From the NCBI GenBank assembly GCA_017437065.1, contig JAFSBX010000118.1, positions 1 to 49,818 of the forward strand: 49,818 nucleotides of DNA, read 5' to 3'. Within the stretch, counting starts at the first letter, position 1; each line of letters opens with the position of its first letter. This document shows, piece by piece, positions 16,427 to 25,699 of the stretch. This DNA is from Lachnospiraceae bacterium. Lineage in GTDB: Bacteria > Bacillota > Clostridia > Lachnospirales > Lachnospiraceae. Position numbers and translations under genes: made by a program. The notes below the pieces were generated by a model. The model was not told where the DNA came from. It made no database searches and saw only the letters and a program-made list of their open reading frames with translations.

Positions 16427-17731
16427 ATGAAAATTCGTTTTTTTCACGCAAGAATCCTGACTATGATTGAAGGACAGGAGATTTTTGAAGGAGAAGTTTG
16501 GGTAGAAGATTCACGTATTCTTTATGTCGGAACAGGAAAAGATACAGAGGAATTTTTTAAAAGAACCGGAAAAACCTGTTTGATTTGGGATGAAGAAATT
16601 GACTGTCAGGGAAATTTACTGATGCCAGGATTTAAAAATGCCCACACTCATTCAGGAATGACATTTCTTCGCTCCTTTGCTGATGATTTACCCTTAGATG
16701 AATGGTTGCATGAAAAGATTTTTCCGGCGGAAGGGAAGCTGTGCAAAGAAGACATTTATGAAAATATCCGACTTGCTGTTTTAGAATATTTAACAAGTGG
16801 TATTACAAGTATTTTTGATATGTATATAGAACCGGAACCGATTGCAAAGGCATGTGAAGATATGGGTATGCGATGTGTACAGGCAAGCGGATTGAATAAT
16901 TTTACGCAGTCATTAGAACTTCTGGAACAATCTTTTCAGCAGATGAATAAAGAGGATTCGCTGATTAGTTTCCGATTGGGATTTCATGCAGAGTATACCT
17001 GCTCTAAAGAACTGTTAGAGGGGGTAGCGGCATTAGCACATAAATATAAGGCGCCGGTATATGCTCACATGTGTGAGACAGAAAAGGAAGTAGAGGAATG
17101 CAGGGAACGTTATGGAATGACTCCGCCGGAATTTTTAGATTCCTTAGGAATTTTTGATTATGGTGGAGGCGGTTATCACTGTGTATATATGAATGAAAAT
17201 GATTTGAAGATTTTTGAAAAGAGAGGTCTTTCTGTAATTACCAATCCGGCATCTAACTTAAAACTAGCCAGTGGAATAGCTCCGATACAGGAATTTTTAA
17301 ATCGAAATATTAATGTTGCCATAGGTACAGATGGTCCTGCAAGTAACAATTGTCTGGATATGTTTCGGGAAATGTTTTTGGTAACCGGATTAGCGAAAGT
17401 GCGGGAAAAGGACGCTGCTGTGGCAGATGCCATGGAAGTACTGAAAATGGCTACGGTAAATGGTGCAAGAGCAATGGGACTTTCAGAATGTGATGTACTT
17501 GCAGAAGGAAAAAAGGCAGATATAATTATAATTGATTTAAATATGCCCAATATGCAGCCATTGAATCATATTGCAAAAAATATTGTTTACAGCGGAAGTA
17601 AGCAGAATGTGAAAATGACGATGATAGATGGAAAAATTTTATATAAAGATGGTAAGTTTTATGTAGGATGTGAGCCGGAACAGATTTATGAGAAGGTAAA
17701 CAGCATTGTACAAAGAATAACGGCAGAATAG
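16427..17731 (+). CDS. Amidohydrolase, S-adenosylhomocysteine/methylthioadenosine deaminase-like
   Basis: 434 residues. Metal-dependent hydrolase of the ATZ/TRZ-type nucleoside deaminase group. Metal ligands are in MPGFKNAHTHSGMTFLRSFA, GFHAEYTC, YAHMCETEKEVEEC and GTDGPASNN. Substrate cannot be assigned from sequence alone; the position between cdd and a purine permease favours a purine nucleoside. AAAGGAGG precedes ATG 16427. Confidence 0.92.
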   Translation: MKIRFFHARILTMIEGQEIFEGEVWVEDSRILYVGTGKDTEEFFKRTGKTCLIWDEEIDCQGNLLMPGFKNAHTHSGMTFLRSFADDLPLDEWLHEKIFPAEGKLCKEDIYENIRLAVLEYLTSGITSIFDMYIEPEPIAKACEDMGMRCVQASGLNNFTQSLELLEQSFQQMNKEDSLISFRLGFHAEYTCSKELLEGVAALAHKYKAPVYAHMCETEKEVEECRERYGMTPPEFLDSLGIFDYGGGGYHCVYMNENDLKIFEKRGLSVITNPASNLKLASGIAPIQEFLNRNINVAIGTDGPASNNCLDMFREMFLVTGLAKVREKDAAVADAMEVLKMATVNGARAMGLSECDVLAEGKKADIIIIDLNMPNMQPLNHIAKNIVYSGSKQNVKMTMIDGKILYKDGKFYVGCEPEQIYEKVNSIVQRITAE

Positions 17732-17755
17732 ACATACATGTGTTAAAACTGCGAA

Positions 17756-17809
17756 ATGAGGATTGTAAACGGCAAAAGCCTTACAATAAATCAACATCTC
17801 ATAAGGAGG
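17756..17809 (+). promoter_or_regulatory. Structured leader of the purine permease, class unknown
   Basis: A compact three-tier stem: ATGAG (17756-17760) with CTCAT (17798-17802), then ATTGTAA (17762-17768) with TTACAAT (17781-17787), then GGC-AAAA-GCC. The AAGGAGG ribosome binding site follows at once. It does not show the TATA/core sequences of the classical purine aptamer. Confidence 0.55.
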
Positions 17810-17818
17810 AAAATAAAA

Positions 17819-19186
17819 ATGTTGGAAAAGTTCTTTAAACTGAAAGAGAACAATACGAATGTAAAGACTGAAGTCATGGCAGGTATTACCACGTTTATGA
17901 CAATGGCATACATTCTTGCAGTGAATCCGAGTATTCTTTCTGAAACAGGAATGGATGCAAATGCGGTATTAATTGCAACAGCACTGGCTTCATTTGTTGG
18001 AACCATGCTAATGGCATTGCTTGCCAATTATCCGTTTGCGCTGGCACCGGGTATGGGACTGAATGCTTATTTTGCTTATACGGTTGTAATCGGTATGGGG
18101 TATTCATGGCAAATTGCACTGTTCGCAGTATTTTTGGAAGGGTTGCTGTTCATTGTATTGTCTCTTACAAATGTAAGGGAAGCAATTTTTAATGCAATAC
18201 CGATGACATTAAAATCAGCAGTCAGTGTTGGTATCGGTCTTTTTATTGCTTTTATTGGTTTGCAGGATGCAAAGCTTGTAGTAAACAGTGATGCGACGTT
18301 AGTTACGTATCAGTCGTTTAGTGAAAATATACAATCAGTAGGAGTAGGTGCGGTTCTTGCTTTAATTGGTGTGCTTATTACGGCAATTCTTTTGATTAAG
18401 AGAGTAAAGGGTGGTATTCTTTTTGGTATTTTAGCTACATGGATTCTTGGCATTGTTTGTGAACTTGTAGGGATTTATGTACCAAATCCGGATGCAGGAA
18501 TGTATTCTGTTATTCCATCTGCGATTGTAAGTCTGGACTTCAGTTCTTTTGGAACTACATTTGGACAAGTGTTCAAGGCAGATTTTTCTTCAATTAAAAT
18601 TATGGATTTAGTAGTGATTATGTTTGCATTCCTGTTTGTAGATATGTTTGATACATTAGGAACTTTGATTGGTGTGGCTTCTAAAGCTGACATGCTCGAT
18701 AAGGATGGAAAACTGCCGCGTATTAAACCGGCACTTTTAGCAGATTCCATTGCAACAAGTGTGGGTGCCATTTTCGGTACTTCTACAACAACGACTTTTG
18801 TAGAAAGTGCATCAGGAGTCACAGAGGGTGGAAGAACCGGATTTACAGCGGTGGTAACAGGATTTTTGTTCCTGCTTTCCGTAATATTTTCACCATTGTT
18901 TTTGGCAATTCCGTCTTTTGCCATTGCTCCGGCCTTAATTACGGTAGGTTTTTATATGATGGGATCTGTGGTAAAAATTGATTTTGAGGATATGTCAGAA
19001 GCAATACCGGCATTCCTTTGTATCGTAGCGATGCCTCTTGCATACAGTATTTCAGAGGGAATTACCATCGGTGTTATTTCCTGGACGTTGATTAACTTGA
19101 TTACAGGAAAAGCAAAAGAAAAGAAAATCAGTATAGTGATGTACATTCTTACTGTATTGTTTATTTTGAAATATATCATTTTATAA
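17819..19186 (+). CDS. NCS2-family purine (adenine/guanine/hypoxanthine) permease, AzgA/PbuG-like
   Basis: 455 residues with roughly 12-14 hydrophobic segments. The AzgA/PbuG signature is present: TEVMAGITTFMTMAYILAVN, NYPFALAPGMGLNAYFAY, FLFVDMFDTLGTLIGVA, FGTSTTTTFVESASGVTEGG. It imports nucleobases by proton symport. ATG 17819 is 9 bases after the ribosome binding site. It fits with punA, cdd and the amidohydrolase as nucleoside/base salvage. Confidence 0.96.
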   Translation: MLEKFFKLKENNTNVKTEVMAGITTFMTMAYILAVNPSILSETGMDANAVLIATALASFVGTMLMALLANYPFALAPGMGLNAYFAYTVVIGMGYSWQIALFAVFLEGLLFIVLSLTNVREAIFNAIPMTLKSAVSVGIGLFIAFIGLQDAKLVVNSDATLVTYQSFSENIQSVGVGAVLALIGVLITAILLIKRVKGGILFGILATWILGIVCELVGIYVPNPDAGMYSVIPSAIVSLDFSSFGTTFGQVFKADFSSIKIMDLVVIMFAFLFVDMFDTLGTLIGVASKADMLDKDGKLPRIKPALLADSIATSVGAIFGTSTTTTFVESASGVTEGGRTGFTAVVTGFLFLLSVIFSPLFLAIPSFAIAPALITVGFYMMGSVVKIDFEDMSEAIPAFLCIVAMPLAYSISEGITIGVISWTLINLITGKAKEKKISIVMYILTVLFILKYIIL

Positions 19187-19217
19187 AATTGGAGCTACAA
19201 GTCAGACTTAAAGTTGT

Positions 19218-19247
19218 AAGGAGCATCTTGTTTGGATGCTCCTTTTA
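19218..19247 (+). terminator. Intrinsic terminator after the purine permease
   Basis: AAGGAGCATC (19218-19227) pairs with GATGCTCCTT (19235-19244), then TT(T). It ends the nucleoside-salvage unit. Confidence 0.9.
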
Positions 19248-19268
19248 AGGTAAAAGATAGGAGAATTC

Positions 19269-20936
19269 ATGGAATATTTAGTTTTAGTCGGTGTAATTGC
19301 CGGTATTATACTATTTGCATTTGTTAAAGGGATTTATGATGAGAAAAAAAATGAAAAATTATTTATAAAGAGGCTGTATAGCAATTATGGACAATTTCCA
19401 AACAAAGAATATGAAGCTGCACAGTATAACTCTATACGAAAATACTATGAGAGACATAGTAAGGAAGGCATTTTTGTTGACGATATTACATGGAATGACC
19501 TGGATATGGATGCTGTGTTTATGCAGATGAATCATACATATTCTTCTGTAGGAGAGGAATATTTATATTATACTCTTCGAAATCTTACCATGCAGGAAGA
19601 AAAGTTGAAAATTAGGGAAGAAAAAGTACGTTTTTTTATGGAGAATGCGGATGAGCGTGTAAAAATGCAGGTACTTTTTGCGAAAACGGGAAAAACAGGA
19701 AAATTTTCTATTTATGATTATATAGATTTTTTGGATATGGTTAAAGATGTTTCCAATTGGAAACATTATTTGGGAAATATTGCTTTATTATTGGCTGTTT
19801 TATTAATATTTTTTTATGATTCTTTAGGAATTTTTCTTACAATCATATTATTATGTTTAAATATGGTTACTTATTTTAAATATAAAAATGAAAGAGATAC
19901 CTATATTGTAAACTTCAGATATATTATGCGTATGCTTTCTATGGCAGAGCAGATAAAAAAAATGAATCTTCCGGTGCTTAAAGAAGAAATCAAGGAATTA
20001 GATGCGTTGTTAAAACAATTCCAAAAATTCAAAAGAGGATCTTGGTGGTTGATGTCACCTGCCAGAATGAGTGGTGCAGGAGATCCGATATCCATTATAG
20101 CTGATTATATTAGAATGATATTACATACGGATATCATTCAGTTTAACAAGATGATGACGCAGCTTCGCGGACATCAACCGGAATTAGATGAAATTCTTCG
20201 AATCTGTGGTTCTATAGAAACGGTAATTGCAATTGGGGCATATAGAGCCTCGTTAGAGGAGTGGTGTATTCCGGAATTTTCACAAGGAATACAGTTAGAG
20301 GACGGTTATCATCCTCTGATTCAGAATCCGGTAAAAAACAGTATTCGGACTAAAAAAGGGGTATTGTTGACCGGTTCCAATGCTTCCGGTAAATCTACGT
20401 TTTTAAAGACTGTTGCAATTAATGCTATATTAGCACAGACAATTTATACTTGTCCGGCAAAAAAATATGTTGGAGAATTTTATCATATTTACAGTTCTAT
20501 GGCGCTTCGGGACAATCTGGGAAACGGCGAAAGTTATTATATTGTAGAAATTAAATCTTTAAAGAGAATTATTGATGCGGGAGGAGATGCGAAAATATTG
20601 TGTTTTGTGGACGAAGTACTTCGTGGAACAAATACCGTAGAGCGCATTGCAGCATCTACGCAGATTCTCAAAAGCTTTGCAGGAAAAAATACACTTTGTT
20701 TTGCGGCAACACATGATATAGAACTGACTTCTCTTTTAGAACAGCAATATGAAAATTATCATTTTGAAGAGGAAGTACGGGACGGAGATGTATTTTTTAA
20801 TTATGAATTAAGGGAAGGCAAGGCAAGAACAAGAAATGCCATTAAACTTCTGAGTGTCATGGGATATGAAAAGGAAATTATTGACAAAGCGGAGACAATG
20901 GCAGAGAATTTTATTACTAATGGTATTTGGAAGTAG
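19269..20936 (+). CDS. Membrane-anchored MutS-like ATPase
   Basis: 555 residues. One N-terminal membrane segment (about 3-21) and a hydrophobic pair at about 167-200 (GNIALLLAVLLIFFYDSLGI and LTIILLCLNMV) precede a MutS core (lever) and the ATPase domain: GSNASGKSTFLKT (Walker A, about 369), LGNGESYYIVEI, CFVDEVLRGTNTVERI (Walker B) and CFAATHDIELT. It lacks the mismatch-recognition domain of true MutS. A membrane location makes classical mismatch repair unlikely. GGAGAATTC precedes the ATG. Confidence 0.9.
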   Translation: MEYLVLVGVIAGIILFAFVKGIYDEKKNEKLFIKRLYSNYGQFPNKEYEAAQYNSIRKYYERHSKEGIFVDDITWNDLDMDAVFMQMNHTYSSVGEEYLYYTLRNLTMQEEKLKIREEKVRFFMENADERVKMQVLFAKTGKTGKFSIYDYIDFLDMVKDVSNWKHYLGNIALLLAVLLIFFYDSLGIFLTIILLCLNMVTYFKYKNERDTYIVNFRYIMRMLSMAEQIKKMNLPVLKEEIKELDALLKQFQKFKRGSWWLMSPARMSGAGDPISIIADYIRMILHTDIIQFNKMMTQLRGHQPELDEILRICGSIETVIAIGAYRASLEEWCIPEFSQGIQLEDGYHPLIQNPVKNSIRTKKGVLLTGSNASGKSTFLKTVAINAILAQTIYTCPAKKYVGEFYHIYSSMALRDNLGNGESYYIVEIKSLKRIIDAGGDAKILCFVDEVLRGTNTVERIAASTQILKSFAGKNTLCFAATHDIELTSLLEQQYENYHFEEEVRDGDVFFNYELREGKARTRNAIKLLSVMGYEKEIIDKAETMAENFITNGIWK

Positions 20937-20951
20937 AAAGGATGAAAACAG

Positions 20952-21425
20952 ATGAAGGTTACAATATATACAGATGGAGCAGCGAGAGGAAATCCGGAAG
21001 GCCCCGGAGGATATGGTACAGTATTACAGTATGTGGATGCAAAAGGGAATTTGCATGAAAGGGAGTATTCCGCAGGATATAAAAAGACAACAAATAACCG
21101 TATGGAACTGATGGCTGCCATTGTAGGGCTGGAAGCCTTGACAAAGCCTTGTAAAGTAGAACTGGTTTCTGATTCTAAATATTTGGTGGATGCTTTTAAC
21201 CAGCATTGGATTGAAGGGTGGTTGAAAAATAACTGGAAAAACAGTGCCAAAAAGCCGGTAAAAAATATAGATTTATGGAAACGATTGTTAGAAGCCAAAA
21301 AACAACATCAAGTAACTTTTGTGTGGGTAAAAGGACATGACGGGCATCCGGAAAATGAACGTTGTGATAAATTAGCAACAACTGCAGCAGATGGTAAGGA
21401 CTTACTTGACGATTGTTTGCAATAA
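20952..21425 (+). CDS. rnhA: Ribonuclease HI
   Basis: 157 residues. It degrades RNA in RNA-DNA hybrids. Catalytic acids are in [18 protein letters not shown] (Asp), NNRMELMA (Glu), [12 protein letters not shown] (Asp) and [15 protein letters not shown] (His, Asp). Full length with the basic loop around [13 protein letters not shown]. It is 15 bases after the MutS-like gene. Confidence 0.97.
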   Translation: MKVTIYTDGAARGNPEGPGGYGTVLQYVDAKGNLHEREYSAGYKKTTNNRMELMAAIVGLEALTKPCKVELVSDSKYLVDAFNQHWIEGWLKNNWKNSAKKPVKNIDLWKRLLEAKKQHQVTFVWVKGHDGHPENERCDKLATTAADGKDLLDDCLQ

Positions 21426-21467
21426 GTGGTATTATTTAATTAATTCTAGAGAAAAGGACGTGTTGTT

Positions 21468-21638
21468 ATGAATAATTTGATTTTATTTGTAAATTCATTC
21501 TTGTCATATGGATTATTATTTCTTTTTGTAGTTGTATTGATTCTGATTGCATGTTTTATTGGAATTACTATGAGAAAACGTAAAAATGCACAGATTGAGG
21601 TTACCGAAGAAGAAAACGGAACTTCCACTGCATCATAA
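21468..21638 (+). CDS. Small single-span membrane protein, 56 residues
   Basis: ATG 21468 follows AAAAGGACG. One long hydrophobic helix (about 13-34, SYGLLFLFVVVLILIACFIG) is followed by a basic stop-transfer (MRKRKN) and an acidic, serine/threonine-rich tail. No family recognised. It ends at a strong terminator, so it is a genuine transcription-unit end. Confidence 0.75.
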   Translation: MNNLILFVNSFLSYGLLFLFVVVLILIACFIGITMRKRKNAQIEVTEEENGTSTAS

Positions 21639-21656
21639 AGAAAAAAGAAAATGCAG

Positions 21657-21696
21657 CTGCCGGCTGAAAGGACAACTTTTGGCACGGCAGTTTTTT
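21657..21696 (+). terminator. Strong intrinsic terminator
   Basis: CTGCCG...GCTGAAAG pairs with CTTTTGGC.A.CGGCAG through 14 pairs with one bulged A, followed by TTTTTT (21691-21696). Confidence 0.9.
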
Positions 21697-21748
21697 CATG
21701 TAATAGAAAAAATTGTGCGAGCTAAATGGTGGAGTTAAGGAAATTATT

Positions 21749-22750
21749 ATGGCAAAATCAACAGGACAAAAATTGAAAATATTATATCTGCTTAAAATTT
21801 TAAGTGAGAGTACGGATGAACTGCATCCGATGCCTATGAAACGCATTTTGGAAGAACTTTCCAGATATGATATTAGTGCAGAACGAAAAACGGTTTATAC
21901 GGACATTGAGGATTTAAAACAGTTTGGTTATGATATTCTCCGTAATCCGTCAAAATCTGAAGGTGGATATTATATGGCATCCAGAGATTTTGAATTACCG
22001 GAGTTAAAGCTCCTTGTTGATGCTGTACAGGCATCCCGCTTTATTACGGCAAAAAAATCAAAAGAGTTAATTAGAAAGCTGGAAAAATTAATAGGAAAAT
22101 ATGAGGCCGGAAGATTACAGAGACAAGTATATGTAGTTAACAGAATTAAAACCTCAAATGAAAGCATCTACTATAACGTAGACAATATTCATAAGGGGAT
22201 TCAGGACAATGTGCAGATTACATTTCAATATATGGAATGGACACTGGATAAGAAACTGATCCCACGTAAAAATGGAACAAAGTATCAGATAAGTCCGTGG
22301 GCACTAATATGGCAGGATGAAAATTATTATTTGGTAGGATTTGACGAAAAAGAAAATAAACTAAAGCATTACCGTGTTGATAAGATGGGAACCATAGAGC
22401 TGACGGATGAAAAAAGGCTTGGAACTGAATTGTTTGCGGAGTTTGATATTGCAGAATATACCAATAAAATGTTTGGTATGTACGGAGGAGAAGAACAAAT
22501 CGTAACTTTAAAGTTTGCCAATCGTCTGATAGGTGTAGTAATGGATAGATTTGGAAAAGATGCAGACGTTAGAACAAGAGATGACGAGTACTTTAGTGTT
22601 CGTATAAAAGTAGCAATAAGCGGACAATTTTTTGGGTGGATTACAGGGCTTGGAAAGGATGTTTCTATACTGGGACCTGTGGAAGTGGCAGACAAGTATG
22701 AGAATTACCTGAAAGATATTTTGAACAACATGCATGTTGATAAGATGTGA
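21749..22750 (+). CDS. WYL-domain transcriptional regulator
   Basis: 333 residues. The N-terminal winged helix (KLKILYLLKIL, RKTVYTDIEDLKQFGYDI) is followed by a WYL domain (about 135-240) with SPWALIWQDENYYLVGFDEK and KHYRVDKMGTIELTDE, and a C-terminal extension. WYL proteins sense nucleic acid or nucleotide ligands and often control DNA metabolism or defence. The nrdD promoter begins 10 bases after its stop; whether it regulates nrdD is unknown. ATG 21749 follows AAGGA. Confidence 0.9.
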   Translation: MAKSTGQKLKILYLLKILSESTDELHPMPMKRILEELSRYDISAERKTVYTDIEDLKQFGYDILRNPSKSEGGYYMASRDFELPELKLLVDAVQASRFITAKKSKELIRKLEKLIGKYEAGRLQRQVYVVNRIKTSNESIYYNVDNIHKGIQDNVQITFQYMEWTLDKKLIPRKNGTKYQISPWALIWQDENYYLVGFDEKENKLKHYRVDKMGTIELTDEKRLGTELFAEFDIAEYTNKMFGMYGGEEQIVTLKFANRLIGVVMDRFGKDADVRTRDDEYFSVRIKVAISGQFFGWITGLGKDVSILGPVEVADKYENYLKDILNNMHVDKM

Positions 22751-22760
22751 AAAGTGTATA

Positions 22761-22789
22761 TTGACACCGAAAGTGACATAGCCTATACT
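22761..22789 (+). promoter_or_regulatory. SigA promoter of nrdDG
   Basis: TTGACA (22761-22766), a 17-base spacer and TATACT (22784-22789) form a near-consensus promoter. The expected start at about 22796 is just before two NrdR boxes. Confidence 0.85.
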
Positions 22790-22799
22790 AGAAGAACGG

Positions 22800-22845
22800 C
22801 TACAATATCTAGTGGAAATGAGGAGATGAAAACTATATATTGTGA
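22800..22845 (+). promoter_or_regulatory. Pair of NrdR boxes in the nrdDG leader
   Basis: Against the consensus ACACWATATATWGTGT, the box at 22800-22815 (CTACAATATCTAGTGG) matches 12 of 16 and the box at 22830-22845 (AAACTATATATTGTGA) matches 14 of 16. They are 30 bp apart, about three helical turns. NrdR represses ribonucleotide reductase genes when dATP is high. They lie downstream of the start site, a roadblock position. Confidence 0.85.
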
Positions 22846-22921
22846 GTACATAGTTGGTAACCGCTAGACGTTGAGGTTAAAAGCCGTTCAAGGGAGAAAC
22901 AGGACAATGGAGGTTGAGAAA

Positions 22922-25114
22922 ATGGGTGACAGGTTGGAAAAGGAAAATATTGCAGATAAAACAGACTATGCTGCTTTATATAAAACCAAACGTCCTACAA
23001 AAGTCATTAAAAAAGATGGAAGCAGAGAAATCTTTAATGTACAAAAGGTTGTGAATGCGGTAGGAAAAAGTGCTTATCGTGCATTAACAAAATTTACAGA
23101 AGAAGAAAAACGCCATATTTGTCAGTTTGTGGTAGAAAAAGTGGATGAAATGGAACAGGATGAAATTCCAATTCCGATTATGCATAACATCGTAGAGAGT
23201 GCCCTTGAAGATGTAAAGCCGATTGTGGCAAAGAGTTATAGAGATTATCGAAATTATAAACAGGATTTTGTTCGTATGATGGATGACGTATATAAAAAGA
23301 GTCAGTCCATTATGTATGTTGGAGATAAAGAAAATGCCAATACGGATTCAGCTCTTGTTTCTACAAAACGAAGTCTGATTTTTAACCAGTTCAATAAGGA
23401 GCTGTATCAGAAATTTTTCATGACAACTGAAGAAATTCAGGCTTGCCGTGATGGTTATATTTATGTTCATGATATGTCTGCAAGAAGAGATACCATGAAC
23501 TGCTGTCTGTTTGATGTGCAGAATGTATTAAGTGGCGGCTTTGAAATGGGAAATATCTGGTATAACGAGCCAAAGTCACTGGATGTAGCATTTGATGTTA
23601 TTGGTGATATTGTTTTAAGTGCAGCAAGCCAGCAGTATGGTGGTTTTACTGTACCGAGTGTGGATTTAATTTTAGAGCCGTATGCAGAAAAATCATATAA
23701 CAAATATCTGGAGAAATATATCCGACTTGGGATTGATAAAGAAACAGCAGAATCAGAAGCTTATGCGGATGTAGTCAGAGAGTATGAGCAGGGTTTTCAG
23801 GGATGGGAATACAAGTTTAATACCGTAGCTTCCAGCCGTGGAGACTATCCTTTTATTACGGTTACAGCAGGAACCGGAACCGGAAAATTTGCAAAACTGG
23901 CTACAGTTTCCTTGTTAAATGTCAGAAGAAGAGGACAGGGAAAGGATGAGTGTAAAAAGCCGGTATTATTCCCGAAAATTGTATTTTTGTATGATGAAAA
24001 TCTGCACGGACCGGGAAAAGAACTGGAAGATGTGTTTGAAGCAGGAGTAAAATGCTCTGCTAAAACAATGTATCCTGACTGGTTAAGTCTGACAGGAAAA
24101 GGGTATATTGCCAGCATGTACAAGCAGTATGGCAAGATTATATCCCCGATGGGATGTCGTGCGTTCCTTTCTCCCTGGTATGAAAGAGGTGGTATGCATC
24201 CGGCAGACGATAAAGATGTTCCGGTATTTGTCGGTCGTTTTAATATCGGTGCAGTGTCACTGCATCTTCCGATGATTCTTGCAAAATCAAGACAGGAATC
24301 AAGAGATTTTTATGAAGTACTGGATTATTATTTGGAATTGATACGTCAGTTGCATATCAGAACTTATGCATATTTGGGAGAAATGCGGGCATCCACCAAT
24401 CCGCTTGCTTATTGTGAAGGCGGTTTCCTGGGCGGACATTTAAAACTGACTGATAAAATCAAACCTATTTTGAAATCAGCTACAGCAAGCTTTGGTATTA
24501 CGGCATTTAACGAGCTGCAGGAACTTTACAATGGTAAGTCATTGGTAGAAGACGGGCAGTTTGCATTAGAAGTTTTAGAGCATATTAATCAAAAAATTAA
24601 TGAATTTAAAGAAGCAGATGGCAATCTTTATGCAATTTACGGAACACCGGCAGAAAATCTGTGCGGACTTCAGGTAAAACAATTCCGTGAAAAATATGGA
24701 ATTATTGAAGGCGTGTCTGACAGAGATTATGTCAGCAACAGTTTCCATTGCCATGTAACAGAAGATATTACTCCGATTGAAAAACAGGATTTAGAGTATC
24801 GTTTCTGGGAACTGGCAAATGGTGGCAAAATTCAATATGTAAAATATCCGATTGATTATAATTTAGAAGCAATCAAGACATTAATCCGCAGAGCAATGGA
24901 TATGGGATTCTATGAAGGCGTAAATATGTCTTTGGCATATTGTGATGATTGCGGACATCAGGAACTGGAAATGGATGTTTGTCCAAAATGCGGAAGCAGA
25001 AACCTGACGAAAATTGACCGTATGAATGGGTATTTATCCTATTCAAGGGTGCATGGAGATACAAGGCTTAATGATGCAAAAATGGCAGAAATTGCAGAAA
25101 GGAAGTCAATGTAA
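22922..25114 (+). CDS. nrdD: Anaerobic (class III) ribonucleoside-triphosphate reductase
   Basis: 730 residues. It reduces ribonucleoside triphosphates using a glycyl radical installed by NrdG under anaerobiosis. It has an N-terminal ATP-cone (PTKVIKKDGSREIFNVQKVV, about 20-110) for dATP regulation, a catalytic domain (MNCCLFDVQNVL, ISPMGCRAFLSPWYE, FNIGAVSLHLP) and a C-terminal zinc site (CDDCGHQ ... CPKCG). The radical Gly is expected in RMNGYLSYS near residue 705. ATG 22922 is 8 bases after GGAGG; upstream starts (TTG 22871, ATG 22907) are less well served. Confidence 0.97.
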   Translation: MGDRLEKENIADKTDYAALYKTKRPTKVIKKDGSREIFNVQKVVNAVGKSAYRALTKFTEEEKRHICQFVVEKVDEMEQDEIPIPIMHNIVESALEDVKPIVAKSYRDYRNYKQDFVRMMDDVYKKSQSIMYVGDKENANTDSALVSTKRSLIFNQFNKELYQKFFMTTEEIQACRDGYIYVHDMSARRDTMNCCLFDVQNVLSGGFEMGNIWYNEPKSLDVAFDVIGDIVLSAASQQYGGFTVPSVDLILEPYAEKSYNKYLEKYIRLGIDKETAESEAYADVVREYEQGFQGWEYKFNTVASSRGDYPFITVTAGTGTGKFAKLATVSLLNVRRRGQGKDECKKPVLFPKIVFLYDENLHGPGKELEDVFEAGVKCSAKTMYPDWLSLTGKGYIASMYKQYGKIISPMGCRAFLSPWYERGGMHPADDKDVPVFVGRFNIGAVSLHLPMILAKSRQESRDFYEVLDYYLELIRQLHIRTYAYLGEMRASTNPLAYCEGGFLGGHLKLTDKIKPILKSATASFGITAFNELQELYNGKSLVEDGQFALEVLEHINQKINEFKEADGNLYAIYGTPAENLCGLQVKQFREKYGIIEGVSDRDYVSNSFHCHVTEDITPIEKQDLEYRFWELANGGKIQYVKYPIDYNLEAIKTLIRRAMDMGFYEGVNMSLAYCDDCGHQELEMDVCPKCGSRNLTKIDRMNGYLSYSRVHGDTRLNDAKMAEIAERKSM

Positions 25115-25117
25115 GTA

Positions 25118-25630
25118 ATGCGTTACCACAATATTACAAAGGATGATATGTTAAACGGTGATGGGCTTAGAGTCGTGTTATGGGTGGCAGGCTGTTCCCA
25201 TTGCTGTAAAGAGTGTCAGAACCCGATTACATGGGATCCAAATGGAGGTCTGTTGTTTGATGAAGCCGCGAAAATGGAGCTTTTTGAAGCACTGGACAAA
25301 CCTTATATTTCCGGAATTACCTTTTCAGGAGGAGATCCTCTTCATTCAGCAAACAGATTGGATGTACGGAATTTGATGGAGGAAATTAAAGAAAAGTTCC
25401 CGGATAAGACTATTTGGCTCTATACGGGAGATTCATGGGAAAATATTTTACATTATCCGTTATTACAATATGTTGATGTTTTGGTAGATGGTGAATTCAA
25501 AGTAGAGCTAAAAGATAATAATTTACTTTGGAAGGGCAGTAAAAATCAAAGAGTAATTGATGTACAAAAGTCTTTAAAACAGACAGATACAGTGATTCCT
25601 GTATTGCATTGTAATAATTATGATAATTAA
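25118..25630 (+). CDS. nrdG: Anaerobic ribonucleotide reductase activating protein
   Basis: 170 residues, radical-SAM enzyme. The CxxxCxxC cluster motif is in GCSHCCKECQNP; GISGGDP-like glycine motif is FSGGDPLH. It cleaves SAM to generate the glycyl radical in NrdD. It starts 3 bases after the nrdD stop and shares its NrdR-controlled promoter. Confidence 0.97.
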   Translation: MRYHNITKDDMLNGDGLRVVLWVAGCSHCCKECQNPITWDPNGGLLFDEAAKMELFEALDKPYISGITFSGGDPLHSANRLDVRNLMEEIKEKFPDKTIWLYTGDSWENILHYPLLQYVDVLVDGEFKVELKDNNLLWKGSKNQRVIDVQKSLKQTDTVIPVLHCNNYDN

Positions 25631-25699
25631 GTTTTAAGAAGAAGTTGTAAGGCTTAGTGCATAAATTTGCAGAATATGAGGAAGGCATGGTTAAAGATA

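Noticed and set aside
17756-17809. Classical purine riboswitch before the permease
   Set aside because: The conserved core elements of the guanine/adenine aptamer are absent, so it is listed only as an unclassified leader.
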